Assembly (NCBI RefSeq): GCF_014642855.1
Contig: NZ_BMJB01000001.1
Location: forward strand, 2,790,001 to 2,854,000
Direction: 5' to 3'
Length of the DNA stretch: 64,000 nt
Source: Edaphobacter acidisoli
GTDB taxonomy: Bacteria > Acidobacteriota > Terriglobia > Terriglobales > Acidobacteriaceae
Numbering within the stretch: the stretch's first letter is position 1; each line of letters begins with the position of its first letter. Position numbers and translations under genes: made by a program. Positions 33,688 through 42,701 of this stretch are shown here, piece by piece. Below the pieces are notes generated by a model. It worked only from the letters and a program-made list of their open reading frames with translations. It was not told the origin of the DNA and did not search any database.

Positions 33688-36240
33688 ATGGTTAGCCCCA
33701 CTCTTGCTGAAGATACCGCCGCTCCCTCGCAGCCGGCTGCCGAAGAGCAGACGCGCTTCGTCTGCGTGCATGGACACTTCTACCAGCCTCCGCGTGAAAA
33801 CCCCTGGCTGGAGACGATTGAGGTGCAGGACTCCGCTGCGCCGTATCACGACTGGAACGACCGCATCACCGCGGAGTGTTACGCGCCCAATGGCGCATCA
33901 CGCATCACCAACAAGGAAGACGAGATCATCCGCATCATGAACAACTATGCGCGGATGAGCTACAACTTCGGCCCCACCTTGTTGAGCTGGCTCAAGGACT
34001 ATGCGCCGCGCACCTACCGCATGGTGATCGACGCCGATAAGGCCAGCGCGCAGCACTACAGTGGACATGGATCGGCGCTCGCCCAGGTCTACAACCACAT
34101 GATTCTTCCGCTGGCCAACGCACGCGACACCCGCACACAGGTCCGCTGGGGCATTATCGACTTCGAGTCGCGCTTTGGCCGCAAGCCCGAAGGCATGTGG
34201 CTGTCGGAAACGGCCGTCAATCGCGAAGTGCTCGATGTGCTTGCCCAGGAAGGCATAAAATTCACCATCCTCGCTCCTGCTCAGTGCGCCCGCACCCGCC
34301 CGATTGCAACTAAAAACGCTTCCGTTCCAAATTGGACAGAAACGCCCAATGCAACCGTTGATGCCACTCACCCATACCTTGTGCGGCTCAACGAGGGCCG
34401 TTCCATCGCCGTCTTCTTCTACAACGGACCTGTCTCACGCGCCGTCGCCTTTGAGGGACTGCTCAATAGCGGGCGCGAGTTCGGCGAGCGCCTCATCGGT
34501 AGTTATAACGAGACACCTCCAGGCCAGCCCGCATCCGCACAACTTATCCATATCGCCACCGATGGAGAGAGCTACGGTCACCACCACAAGCACGGCGAGA
34601 TGGCGCTCTCCTATGCCATGCACTGGATCGAGGAGAACCATCACGCTCGGCTTACGAACTATGCCGAGTTCCTCGAACGCTTCCCTCCACAATTCGAAGC
34701 TGAAGTGATCGACAACTCCTCATGGAGCTGCCCACACGGAGTTGAACGCTGGCGCTCCAACTGCGGATGCAACGGTGGTCGTGCCGGATGGAACCAGAAG
34801 TGGCGCGCTCCTCTTCGCGAAGCGCTCGACCACCTTCGTGACGCGACGGCTCCACTTTGTGAAGAATTGGCCAAACCGCTCCTCAAAGATCTCTGGGCTG
34901 CACGTGACGCGTATGTCCATGTGATTCTGGACCGTTCAGCCAACACAATTGAAAAATTTCTCGACGAACACGCCACGCATGGGCTTACGCCGAACGAGCG
35001 CGTCACCGTCTTCGAATTGCTTGAGCTGCAACGCCACACGCAGCTTATGTACACCAGTTGCGGCTGGTTCTTCGACGAGATCTCCGGCATCGAGACGGTG
35101 CAGATTATCGCTTATGCAGGGCGTGTTCTCCAGCTCGCAGCGCGGCTCTTCGGCGAACCCGGCGCGGCTCTTGAAGTTTCATTCCTCGATATTCTCGCTA
35201 AAGCCAGGAGCAACATTCCAGAGATAAGCGACGGCGCTGAAGTCTATCGCCGCTACGTCACCAGCATGAGGATCGGCCTGGAACAAGTTGGCGCACATTA
35301 TGCGATCAGCTCCATCTTCCGTCCCTATCCCGAAGATGGTGAACTGTTCTGCTTTGACGTGCATCGCGAGGGCTACGAGGTGTTTAGCTCGGGAAGAGGA
35401 CGCATTGCTCTGGGCCGTGCCGCCATCGCTTCGCGCATTACAGAAGAGACGGAGGAGATTTGTTTCGCCGTGCTCCATCTTGGCGATCAGAATCTCTCTG
35501 CCGCCGTGAAGCGTTATGCTGCAAACGATCCCGCTGAGGTTGAGAAATTCACCGCCTTCTCAACCGTGGTGGGCCAGGCCATGCGCCATGCCAACTTGCC
35601 CGAGGTCATCCGCCTGATCGATCGCGACTTCGGTGAGAGCGCGTACTCACTCACTTCGCTCTTCGCCGATGAGCAGCATCGCATTCTCAACATCATTCTC
35701 AACCGTACCGTCTCTGAGATGGAGGACTCGCTGCGCAAGATCTACGAAGACCATGCCGGCCTGTTGCGTTTTCTCACCGAAAGCGGCATGGCGGCGCCAC
35801 CAGCGCTGGCCACAGCGGCTACCTTCGCCATTAATTCAAGCCTGCGCCACGCCATCGAGGCCGACAACTTCGATCCCAGTGAGGTCGCCTCGCTGCTTCA
35901 GCATGCGGACTCGGACCAGATTGAGATCGACACTCAGCTCCTCGGCTTCACCACTGGCCAGCGGATGAAGCGCGCCATGGTTCGCCTGGAAGCCGCAGTT
36001 GCAGGAGACCCTGCAGCCAATGGAGCGCTCGCCGCAGCACTCGACCTCGCCAACTCCATCCGCACACTGCCCTTTGAAGTCAACATCTGGCAGGCGCAAA
36101 ACATCTGGAACGACCTGCTACGCCGCAGCGATACCAACTACTGGTCCGCCGAATGGAAAGAGGGTTTCAAAAAACTTGGTCAGGCTATGAACATCGCCGT
36201 CGACCAGCTCGTCATCGAAGAAGGTGTCTCGGCATTTTGA
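33688..36240 (+). CDS. GH57-type glycoside hydrolase with DUF3536 domain (850 aa)
   Basis: N-terminal half: the GH57 opening FVCVHGHFYQPPRENPW with paired histidines, ITAECYAPNGASRI, and GMWLSETAVN with a conserved Glu near residue 174. IHIATDGESYGHHHKHGEMAL is another catalytic-region motif. C-terminal half matches DUF3536, which in this family always follows the GH57 domain: the SCPHGVERWRSNCGC segment and long helices. GH57 enzymes act on alpha-glucans (amylase, branching or 4-alpha-glucanotransferase); this subgroup is unassigned. A GAGG ribosome binding site precedes ATG 33688. It probably takes part in glycogen metabolism. Confidence 0.9.
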   Translation: MVSPTLAEDTAAPSQPAAEEQTRFVCVHGHFYQPPRENPWLETIEVQDSAAPYHDWNDRITAECYAPNGASRITNKEDEIIRIMNNYARMSYNFGPTLLSWLKDYAPRTYRMVIDADKASAQHYSGHGSALAQVYNHMILPLANARDTRTQVRWGIIDFESRFGRKPEGMWLSETAVNREVLDVLAQEGIKFTILAPAQCARTRPIATKNASVPNWTETPNATVDATHPYLVRLNEGRSIAVFFYNGPVSRAVAFEGLLNSGREFGERLIGSYNETPPGQPASAQLIHIATDGESYGHHHKHGEMALSYAMHWIEENHHARLTNYAEFLERFPPQFEAEVIDNSSWSCPHGVERWRSNCGCNGGRAGWNQKWRAPLREALDHLRDATAPLCEELAKPLLKDLWAARDAYVHVILDRSANTIEKFLDEHATHGLTPNERVTVFELLELQRHTQLMYTSCGWFFDEISGIETVQIIAYAGRVLQLAARLFGEPGAALEVSFLDILAKARSNIPEISDGAEVYRRYVTSMRIGLEQVGAHYAISSIFRPYPEDGELFCFDVHREGYEVFSSGRGRIALGRAAIASRITEETEEICFAVLHLGDQNLSAAVKRYAANDPAEVEKFTAFSTVVGQAMRHANLPEVIRLIDRDFGESAYSLTSLFADEQHRILNIILNRTVSEMEDSLRKIYEDHAGLLRFLTESGMAAPPALATAATFAINSSLRHAIEADNFDPSEVASLLQHADSDQIEIDTQLLGFTTGQRMKRAMVRLEAAVAGDPAANGALAAALDLANSIRTLPFEVNIWQAQNIWNDLLRRSDTNYWSAEWKEGFKKLGQAMNIAVDQLVIEEGVSAF

Positions 36241-36378
36241 AGGCGCCCCGTGGTGTCGCAGCTTTGGGAGGCGACGATACCCATTTTGTTTCTCGCTATC
36301 CATTCGAATCGCCGCCTCTTGCCCAGCCGGAACTTTTACATGCAACTCTCCGTAAGCATGGTGATGACGATGTCGACG

Positions 36379-37206
36379 ATGAAGCCTTGTCATACAACCG
36401 CTATCCTGGTCCTCCTGCTTTCACTCGGCATCGCCTCGATGCGTCTCTCTGCTCAATCGCAATCAGTAGCCAGCCCGCAAGCTCAATCTGCAAACGTACC
36501 GCCCTCTGCCACCCAGTCTCCCCTCCGATTTGAAGTCGTCTCTATCCACCCGCACAAATTTGCCGGCGACGAACCCTCCGACCGCCGCGTCCTTCCCGGC
36601 GGTCGTTTCGTCGCTACTGCAACAACCGTCCGTACCCTCATCCGCATCGCCCTCGATACCGACGACAATCGCATGTCCGGTGCGCCCGGTTGGATCGATA
36701 ACGAAATGTTCGACATCAATGCCATCACCGCTGACCATGCCGAAATCACTACTCCACAACAATTCCAGCAGCTTATTCTCGCGTTGCTCGAAGACCGCTT
36801 CCAGTTCAAATTTCATCGTGATCAGAGGGAGGGACCCGTTTATTGGCTCGAACTCGACAAGCCGGGAAAAACCGGGCCAGCCCTCAAGCTAAGCACGCCC
36901 GCCTCGAAACCGGGCATGAGTGTCAACTCCAACGGTTCAAGCGCCGTCATGACGGTTTCGAAGGCATCCATGGCTGACATTGCCGCTGCTCTTCATCGTC
37001 AAGCTGGCCGCCCCATCGAGGACCATACTGATCTCAAAGGAACCTTCGACTTCCGTATCGAATGGGCGACCGAAGAGACTCCCGATTCCTCCTACCCATC
37101 GCTCTTCACCGTCCTCAAGGAACAGCTGGGCCTCAAACTCCAGCCAGCCGCAGGCGTCATCGAAACGGTCGTCATCGACCAGATCAGTCATCCCTCCGCC
37201 AACTAA
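36379..37206 (+). CDS. TIGR03435 family protein (275 aa)
   Basis: A family found in many copies in soil Acidobacteria. The pattern is complete: FEVVSIHPHK near the N-terminus, GGRFVATATTVRTLIRIA, GAPGWIDNEMFDINA, LLEDRFQFKFHRDQREGPVYWLELDKPG, and the end GTFDFRIEW...SLFTVLKEQLGLKLQPAAGVIETVVIDQISHPSAN. A signal peptide (KPCHTTAILVLLLSLGIASMRLSAQ) precedes it. Several in-frame ATGs (36340, 36358, 36364, 36370, 36379) have no clear ribosome binding site; 36379 gives the cleanest signal peptide. The function is unknown. Its stop codon abuts the stop of the convergent Rieske gene. Confidence 0.87.
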   Translation: MKPCHTTAILVLLLSLGIASMRLSAQSQSVASPQAQSANVPPSATQSPLRFEVVSIHPHKFAGDEPSDRRVLPGGRFVATATTVRTLIRIALDTDDNRMSGAPGWIDNEMFDINAITADHAEITTPQQFQQLILALLEDRFQFKFHRDQREGPVYWLELDKPGKTGPALKLSTPASKPGMSVNSNGSSAVMTVSKASMADIAAALHRQAGRPIEDHTDLKGTFDFRIEWATEETPDSSYPSLFTVLKEQLGLKLQPAAGVIETVVIDQISHPSAN

Positions 37207-38271
37207 CTAACTTCGCCAGTGAAGCGTGACGGGCCCACTCAACGGGTGCTCGCCCGTCCCCTTCAGCCGCGCCTGCTTCAGCGAAAAGTACCACTTCGCC
37301 GGCTGGTCGGCGTCGTCAATCAGCATCAGCGCAGGATTGAACCGCAGTCCCTCCGCCTGCTCGATCATCGTCTGCTGGTCCTGCCGCACAAAACGCGCTC
37401 CAAAAAATGTAGCAATTGAAGTTACAAATGGGACCCAGTAGGCGATGTTCCATGCCGCAAGCACATCGATCCTGCACGTCGAGGCCGTCACCGGCGTCAC
37501 GGTAGTCAGGCTGGTGAACCATCGATTTCCCGCGCGGATCGTCTCATACCTCCGGTTCGGCAGCACAAAGTCGATGGTAGTCACAGGCTTGCCCAGAAGC
37601 TTGTAAGGCGCGCTGTTCGACGACGGCGCATGAGGCGACATCCGAAACCCCTGCGGAATCGGCTCAAATTGCTTCGTCTTCTCGTGAATGCTCGCCTTGC
37701 TGCGCCACCACCACGCCTGATGCACAAATGGCCCATGTGCCGGATCCATCAATCCGATAATCCCGTGGTCCACGTTACAGGGAAGGTCAGCCACCAGATG
37801 CGCCGAGCGGTATCTCTCGGAAAACTTCGGCAGCTCTGGCACGGGAGGCAATTTATCGCCAATGCGGCCCGTACCTGGCTCCGGCACATATACCCACGCA
37901 TAGCCGTCGCGCTCTTCGCACGGATACGCACCTGCAAATATTTTTCCCGGCTCCAGCACATCGTGATTGGTCAGCGAAGGAATCTCTTTGCATTGGCCGG
38001 AGCACGGTTCAAACCGCCAACCATGGTACTTGCACTGCACCGTCTCACCGTCGAACCATCCCGCCGAGAGTGGAATCCCGCGATGCGGGCAGAGATCGCG
38101 CATGGCAAAGATGCGGCCATCCTTCTTACGCCCCAGCACCAGCGGCACGCCCAGCAGCAGCGCGCGCGACATCTTACCCGCACGCAACTCCTTCGATCGC
38201 AGCGCCGGATACCAATCGCCAAAGATCAACTCCGCTGGAGGTCCTGCCGTCTCTCGGGACAGTTCAATCAA
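37207..38271 (-). CDS. Rieske 2Fe-2S oxygenase, ring-hydroxylating alpha-subunit type (354 aa)
   Basis: N-terminal Rieske domain with C61-x-H63 (CPHRG) and C80-x2-H83 (CKYHG) ligating the 2Fe-2S cluster. The C-terminal catalytic domain has the mononuclear iron motif D176-x2-H179-x4-H184 (MDPAHGPFVH) with NVDHG before it. This fits vanillate O-demethylase/choline monooxygenase-like oxygenases that work on aromatic or aliphatic substrates; which substrate is unknown. No reductase or ferredoxin gene is adjacent, so electrons must come from elsewhere. The start is TTG 38271 with GGAGAG at a good distance; no in-frame ATG is near. Confidence 0.88.
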   Translation of the reverse strand: MIELSRETAGPPAELIFGDWYPALRSKELRAGKMSRALLLGVPLVLGRKKDGRIFAMRDLCPHRGIPLSAGWFDGETVQCKYHGWRFEPCSGQCKEIPSLTNHDVLEPGKIFAGAYPCEERDGYAWVYVPEPGTGRIGDKLPPVPELPKFSERYRSAHLVADLPCNVDHGIIGLMDPAHGPFVHQAWWWRSKASIHEKTKQFEPIPQGFRMSPHAPSSNSAPYKLLGKPVTTIDFVLPNRRYETIRAGNRWFTSLTTVTPVTASTCRIDVLAAWNIAYWVPFVTSIATFFGARFVRQDQQTMIEQAEGLRFNPALMLIDDADQPAKWYFSLKQARLKGTGEHPLSGPVTLHWRS

Positions 38272-38380
38272 CTCGATCTCTCCGTTCTCAACCCATCATA
38301 GCTTTGTTGCCCTCAATCACCGCATCGTTGAAGTGGCCAATCTACTCAAGTAATATCGCCAGATACCGCGGCCCGCGAAC

Positions 38381-40303
38381 ATGGACACAACCGAACTCTT
38401 TACCAGACCTGGAGTCTCCCGGAACCGCGCCATCCTGATCGCTGTCTGGTTCTTCCTCTACGCGAGCTTTACCCTGCTCACTCCGCCTTTGCTCGATGAC
38501 GCTGACTCAGTTCACGCCGAAGTCGCCCGCGAGATGCTCGTGCGTCATGATTGGACAACACTCTACGCCAACGGCATCCGTTATCTCGAAAAAGCCCCCT
38601 TGCACTATTGGCTGATGGCCATCAGCTTCAAGATATTCGGCCCGCATACCGCCGCCGCACGCCTGCCACTTGCTCTTGCAGTCCTTGCGCTTGCTCTTGC
38701 ACTTGAGTCCTTCGCACGCCGCGCCTTCCAGACCACACGCGCGGGACTCTATGCCGCACTCATTCTGCTCACCAGCTTCGGCATCTTCATCTTCAGCCGC
38801 ATCAACATCCCCGACATCCTTGTCTGCGTCTGGCTCACCCTCGCGCTCTATGCCTATTGGTTGAGCGAGCGACAACCCAGGCCTTCTCACCTGCTCTCAT
38901 GGGTCTTCGCTGCCGCCTGCGCTTTGAACGTGCTGACCAAGGGGCTGATCGGCATTGTCTTTCCTGTCCTGATTGTCTTGCTCCATCTCGCCTGCACACG
39001 CCGAAATCTCCGCACGATCCTCCAGCGAATCCGCCAGCTTCATCCTGTCTCCAGTGCAATCATTTTTTTCGCAATCGCAGCGCCGTGGCACATCCTCATC
39101 GCACTTGCGAACCCCACACAGGGTCACCCCGGCCACCTCGCCTTCATGCATGGACACTGGACCGTCCCACTGCCCACTGACGGCAACGTTCACGGCTGGC
39201 TTTGGTTCTACTTCGTTAACGAACAAGTGCTTCGCTACCTCAATCTGCGTGTGCCGCGCGACTACGACACCGTGCCGCTCGCGCTCTTCTGGGGCCTCAT
39301 GCTGATATGGCTGATGCCGTGGAGCGCCTTCATCTTCAAAGCGCTCAGCCGCGTGCCATTACGCAAAGCCCTGCGCCCGCGCGTCTCCGTCCGCACCCTT
39401 ACCGAAGCCGAGAGCACACGTCTGTTGCTGGGAATCTGGGCAGCCGTGCCGATGATCTTCTTCAGTTTCTCGACACGGCAGGAGTACTACGTCCTTCCCT
39501 CGCTTCCACCGCTCGCTCTGCTTATCGCCGGATGGCTCACCGACGAAGCCGATGAAGCCGAATCCTTCGCGGTTCCAAACCTGCTCGTTCGCAGTGGCCA
39601 GCGCATCTCAATCGTGCTGCTCGTGCTCGGTGCAATCGCCTCACTCGCCGCTGGATTCTTCGCCCTGCACGGACAGCCCATCGGACCGAACATCGATCTC
39701 GCCTCTCTGCTCAAACAAAACCCCGGCGACTATGCGCTCAGCTTCGGACACTTCCTCGATCTCGACACACGTGCCATGGGCGCCTTCGAGCGCCCACTCA
39801 TCCTCACAGCCATCGTGCTCTTCGGCGGAGCACTCACCAACTGGCTCCTTCGCCGCAACTACAAACCCCACGCCGCCAACCTCTGGCTTACAGCAGCCGC
39901 CATAGGATTTCTAGTCGCCGCCCACATGGGTCTGCAGACCTTCGCCCCCGTGCTGAGCTCATACCATCTGGCCGAAGCCATCGCGCCGCAGCTCCACCCT
40001 GACGACCTCATCGTCATCCATGGTGAATATGAAGCGGGCAGCACGCTCGGTTTCTATCTCCAGCGCAACGACATCCATATCCTTAACGGCCGCAGCTCGA
40101 ATCTCTGGTATGGCAGCTTCTTTCCGGACGCGCCGCATATCTTTGAAGACAACTCATCCATTGCACTCGAATGGGCCGGTGTCCGCCGCGTCTTCCTCTG
40201 GCAGGACTTGAGCGATCCGCTTCCGAATCTGCCGGGTGAGACGTATCTGATTGCACAAAGCGGCGGCAAAGAGATTCTCAGTAACCATCCCAGCCCGTAC
40301 TGA
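38381..40303 (+). CDS. ArnT-like glycosyltransferase family 39 membrane protein (640 aa)
   Basis: Polytopic GT-C fold enzyme. The first periplasmic loop carries the acidic motif LLDDADSVHAEVAREML (Asp39, Asp40 and Glu47 region) and RYLEKAPLHYWLMA, both typical of ArnT/PMT-type transferases that use polyprenyl-phosphate sugars. About eleven helices follow, then a periplasmic C-terminal domain. It may add a sugar such as aminoarabinose-like or hexose to lipid A or another envelope lipid; the donor cannot be told. It is convergent with a small membrane protein gene. Confidence 0.87.
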   Translation: MDTTELFTRPGVSRNRAILIAVWFFLYASFTLLTPPLLDDADSVHAEVAREMLVRHDWTTLYANGIRYLEKAPLHYWLMAISFKIFGPHTAAARLPLALAVLALALALESFARRAFQTTRAGLYAALILLTSFGIFIFSRINIPDILVCVWLTLALYAYWLSERQPRPSHLLSWVFAAACALNVLTKGLIGIVFPVLIVLLHLACTRRNLRTILQRIRQLHPVSSAIIFFAIAAPWHILIALANPTQGHPGHLAFMHGHWTVPLPTDGNVHGWLWFYFVNEQVLRYLNLRVPRDYDTVPLALFWGLMLIWLMPWSAFIFKALSRVPLRKALRPRVSVRTLTEAESTRLLLGIWAAVPMIFFSFSTRQEYYVLPSLPPLALLIAGWLTDEADEAESFAVPNLLVRSGQRISIVLLVLGAIASLAAGFFALHGQPIGPNIDLASLLKQNPGDYALSFGHFLDLDTRAMGAFERPLILTAIVLFGGALTNWLLRRNYKPHAANLWLTAAAIGFLVAAHMGLQTFAPVLSSYHLAEAIAPQLHPDDLIVIHGEYEAGSTLGFYLQRNDIHILNGRSSNLWYGSFFPDAPHIFEDNSSIALEWAGVRRVFLWQDLSDPLPNLPGETYLIAQSGGKEILSNHPSPY

Positions 40304-40309
40304 GTGGCG

Positions 40310-40630
40310 TTACGACTTCTTTCGCGTCAGGTCCTTCACCCAAAGCCTGCCCATATAAATAAAGGCGAACGCCATGACCACCAGTCCCACCGGCAACCCA
40401 ACATCCCGGTAGGTCACGTTGAAGTCAATCGCATGGCGTGCAAACGAGTTGTAGAAGAGCAGCGCGAAGATCGCAAGAAATGTCGATGCGAAGAACGCCG
40501 CGAAACCAGCCGCGAGACTCATCAGCAGGCTGGCAAACCAGCCCAGCCCGTGAATTGGCGCGCCAAACAGATATCCTTCTGCAAACGTATGCGGGGTTGC
40601 AGAACTCCCACCCTGTGCTTCCTGCGTCAT
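40310..40630 (-). CDS. Small membrane protein of unknown function (106 aa)
   Basis: Three hydrophobic segments: GLGWFASLLMSLAAGFAAFFASTFLAIFALLFY (long enough for one to two helices) and VGLPVGLVVMAFAFIYMG, with a basic tail VKDLTRKKS. No domain is recognised. It begins 19 bases from the start of the divergent 255-aa hypothetical gene and ends 6 bases from the convergent GT39 gene. Confidence 0.7.
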   Translation of the reverse strand: MTQEAQGGSSATPHTFAEGYLFGAPIHGLGWFASLLMSLAAGFAAFFASTFLAIFALLFYNSFARHAIDFNVTYRDVGLPVGLVVMAFAFIYMGRLWVKDLTRKKS

Positions 40631-40649
40631 ACCAGTAGAATACTGCTTT

Positions 40650-41417
40650 ATGGCAGAAAACGTTCAAACCGGATTGGCAGGTCTGCTTCAGGCCGAGCAC
40701 GTGGCCCGCGAAGCCGCGCTCCGCAGGGCTCCTAACAGCATCAGCTACGCCATCTTTGGCGACACCGGCGTCGAAGACACGGACCTCGATCGCATGGTCC
40801 AGGCCGTGCCCGCAGCCGTTGCCGCTGCGCTCTTCGGCAAGTCCTACTACTTCGTCCCGCTTGCGCTCAGCGAAGGCCACGGCGGCGAGTCCACGCTCGT
40901 CGCACCAGCCAGCACGCCGGACCTGGCCGACCAGGCCATCTGCCATCGCAACGTTGCGCTCGGCACATCCGACGGTGTCTTCATCTCCACGCGCCTGCTC
41001 GGCGACCGCTTCGCCCTTGCCTTTGAGTTTTTCATCAACGTGGGCCATGCCTTCGTCGATGCCGCCGGCGTCCCCGAAGACTTCAACACCGCTGTCTGGA
41101 ACCAGGTGCTCTCAGACGTGCGCGGCGAGACCAGCGTCGATGCATGGGAGGCACGCGGCCAGGCCATCAGCCGCAACTCCGCCGGAAAGACCACCATCGA
41201 CGAGAAGGCCAAGTCGAGCTATCTCGAAGCCGCATTCTCCGACGCAATCGCCATCTACCTGCTCTCGCTCGCCCTGGACTTCGACTACTCCGAGCTGCGC
41301 GAGCGTGAGTACCCGCTACTGGCTCCGCAGCCGCTTGCCGAGCGTCTCCGCCTCATAGCGCAACTCTTCCCGCCCAATGCTGGCTACGAATTCGCCATCC
41401 GCTATCGCCGCCGCTAA
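40650..41417 (+). CDS. Hypothetical protein, probably acidobacterial (255 aa)
   Basis: Not recognised. A soluble-looking protein with no signal peptide or membrane segment. Composition is Ala-rich with many acidic residues, and distinctive blocks are SYYFVPLALSEGHGGEST, AICHRNVALGTSDGVFI and AFEFFINVGHAFVDAAG. It has one Cys and several conserved-looking His (EGHGG, CHRN, VGHA), which could form a metal site, but no known motif fits. It is divergent from the small membrane protein and convergent with the hpnI gene, seven bases apart. Confidence 0.7.
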   Translation: MAENVQTGLAGLLQAEHVAREAALRRAPNSISYAIFGDTGVEDTDLDRMVQAVPAAVAAALFGKSYYFVPLALSEGHGGESTLVAPASTPDLADQAICHRNVALGTSDGVFISTRLLGDRFALAFEFFINVGHAFVDAAGVPEDFNTAVWNQVLSDVRGETSVDAWEARGQAISRNSAGKTTIDEKAKSSYLEAAFSDAIAIYLLSLALDFDYSELREREYPLLAPQPLAERLRLIAQLFPPNAGYEFAIRYRRR

Positions 41418-41423
41418 GCCTGA

Positions 41424-42590
41424 CTAATCGACGCGAATCAGCCGGCCATCGTGCAGCCGAAACCGCTCGCCACGCCAGACGATTGTGTCGTTGGCGTAGC
41501 TCCACGCCCAGAAAAAGAGCCCGAAAAAATCGCGCACGATCAACAGCCAGAAGTCGCGCAGCACCTGGCCGTCGCGTAGGATACCCACGCCAACCGACAG
41601 AGCCACAGCAACGCGCGCCAGCAACACCAGACTCAGCAGCGTAAAGCTCCACAACGCAAAGCCGCTGGCAATGCAGGTCGTTATCGCCCATGGCACGGCA
41701 TACGTAATGCACAATCCCACATATCCCAGCTTGCGCGAGTCGCGCACGGTCCGCGCCCAACGAAGCTGATGCTCAACGAAGCCGCGAAAACTATATGGGG
41801 GCACGGTCGTCTCAACCACCTCATCGGAAAGCTCAATGCGATAACCTGCCTTCCATATCCGCGCACCCATCTCGTAGTCATCGGCCAGGATCTCGACCAG
41901 CGGCTCCAGCCCGCCAGCTTTAATCAAAGCAACCTTCCGCATAGCCAGCGTAGACCCAAGCCCGAATCGAATCCCGCGCTCAAGCTTCCGCGCTGTTAAC
42001 ACTCCCGGAAAGAAATCCGTTGCGATTCCCAGCGCTTCCAGCCGTGACCATACTGTTGCGCTCCGCCCTTCACCGGTGCGTCCGATGTAAGGTGCAGTCA
42101 CCATGCCGACACTCGCGTCTGCAAAGCCGCTCATCACGCGCGAGAGATACCGCGACGAAACGCGAATGTCGCTGTCATTGATAAGAACGTAGTCGTAGCT
42201 GGCTTCGCGAAGCATCTGAATCAGATTGCTCACCTTGCCCGAAGTCCCCAACCGCTCCGGACATTCAACCAGCCGGATAGCACACTCCGAAAACTCCATA
42301 CGAAGTCGCTCGATCTCAGCAACAGCGGGATCATCCATGCTGCCAACGCCGAAGATGATCTCGAAACGGCCCGCGTAATCCTGTTTGCAATGGCTCACAA
42401 GGCCCGCGTACATGCTCGGGTCCACACCCTTGACCGGCTTCAGAATACTGACATCCGGTGCGAAATCCTCGCCGCGCAATTGCCGCCGCCAGGTGTGCGA
42501 AAAATCCCGCGCCCCCCACAACGCAAGCAGCAGGTATGCCAGACCGCTGAGCGTCAGCAGGGCTGTGATTGCCTCGATTACAACGGCCAT
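41424..42590 (-). CDS. hpnI: Hopanoid-type glycosyltransferase HpnI-like, GT2/GT21 (388 aa)
   Basis: Membrane glycosyltransferase of the ceramide-glucosyltransferase/HpnI type. The N-terminal anchor helix (ALLTLSGLAYLLLALWG) precedes the GT-A domain: SILKPVKGVD, the metal-binding NDSDIRV, the acceptor region LADDYEMGARIW and the processive-type QLRWARTVRDSR (QxxRW). Three further C-terminal helices end it. HpnI makes N-acetylglucosaminyl-bacteriohopanetetrol in hopanoid biosynthesis. No other hopanoid gene is in the window, so the call rests on sequence alone; a general GT2 ceramide-type transferase is the alternative. Confidence 0.75.
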   Translation of the reverse strand: MAVVIEAITALLTLSGLAYLLLALWGARDFSHTWRRQLRGEDFAPDVSILKPVKGVDPSMYAGLVSHCKQDYAGRFEIIFGVGSMDDPAVAEIERLRMEFSECAIRLVECPERLGTSGKVSNLIQMLREASYDYVLINDSDIRVSSRYLSRVMSGFADASVGMVTAPYIGRTGEGRSATVWSRLEALGIATDFFPGVLTARKLERGIRFGLGSTLAMRKVALIKAGGLEPLVEILADDYEMGARIWKAGYRIELSDEVVETTVPPYSFRGFVEHQLRWARTVRDSRKLGYVGLCITYAVPWAITTCIASGFALWSFTLLSLVLLARVAVALSVGVGILRDGQVLRDFWLLIVRDFFGLFFWAWSYANDTIVWRGERFRLHDGRLIRVD

Positions 42591-42650
42591 CTCGCTAGTC
42601 TACTAGTCAGGATCGGATGTCTTATCTTGAAAGGTGCCCTTGTCGTCTCT

Positions 42651-42680
42651 AAATCGGTGCCTGTCGGTGCAGATCGGTGT
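42651..42680. repeat. Three 10-bp phased TCGGTG repeats before hpnI
   Basis: TCGGTG occurs at 42654, 42664 and 42674 in units AAATCGGTGC, CTGTCGGTGC and AGATCGGTGT, exactly one helical turn apart, about 65-90 bases upstream of the hpnI start (reverse strand). It may be a regulator array or one of the widespread degenerate intergenic repeats with an ATCxGTG core. Confidence 0.45.
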
Positions 42681-42701
42681 TAAGCCTTTCCCGCCGGGCC
42701 G

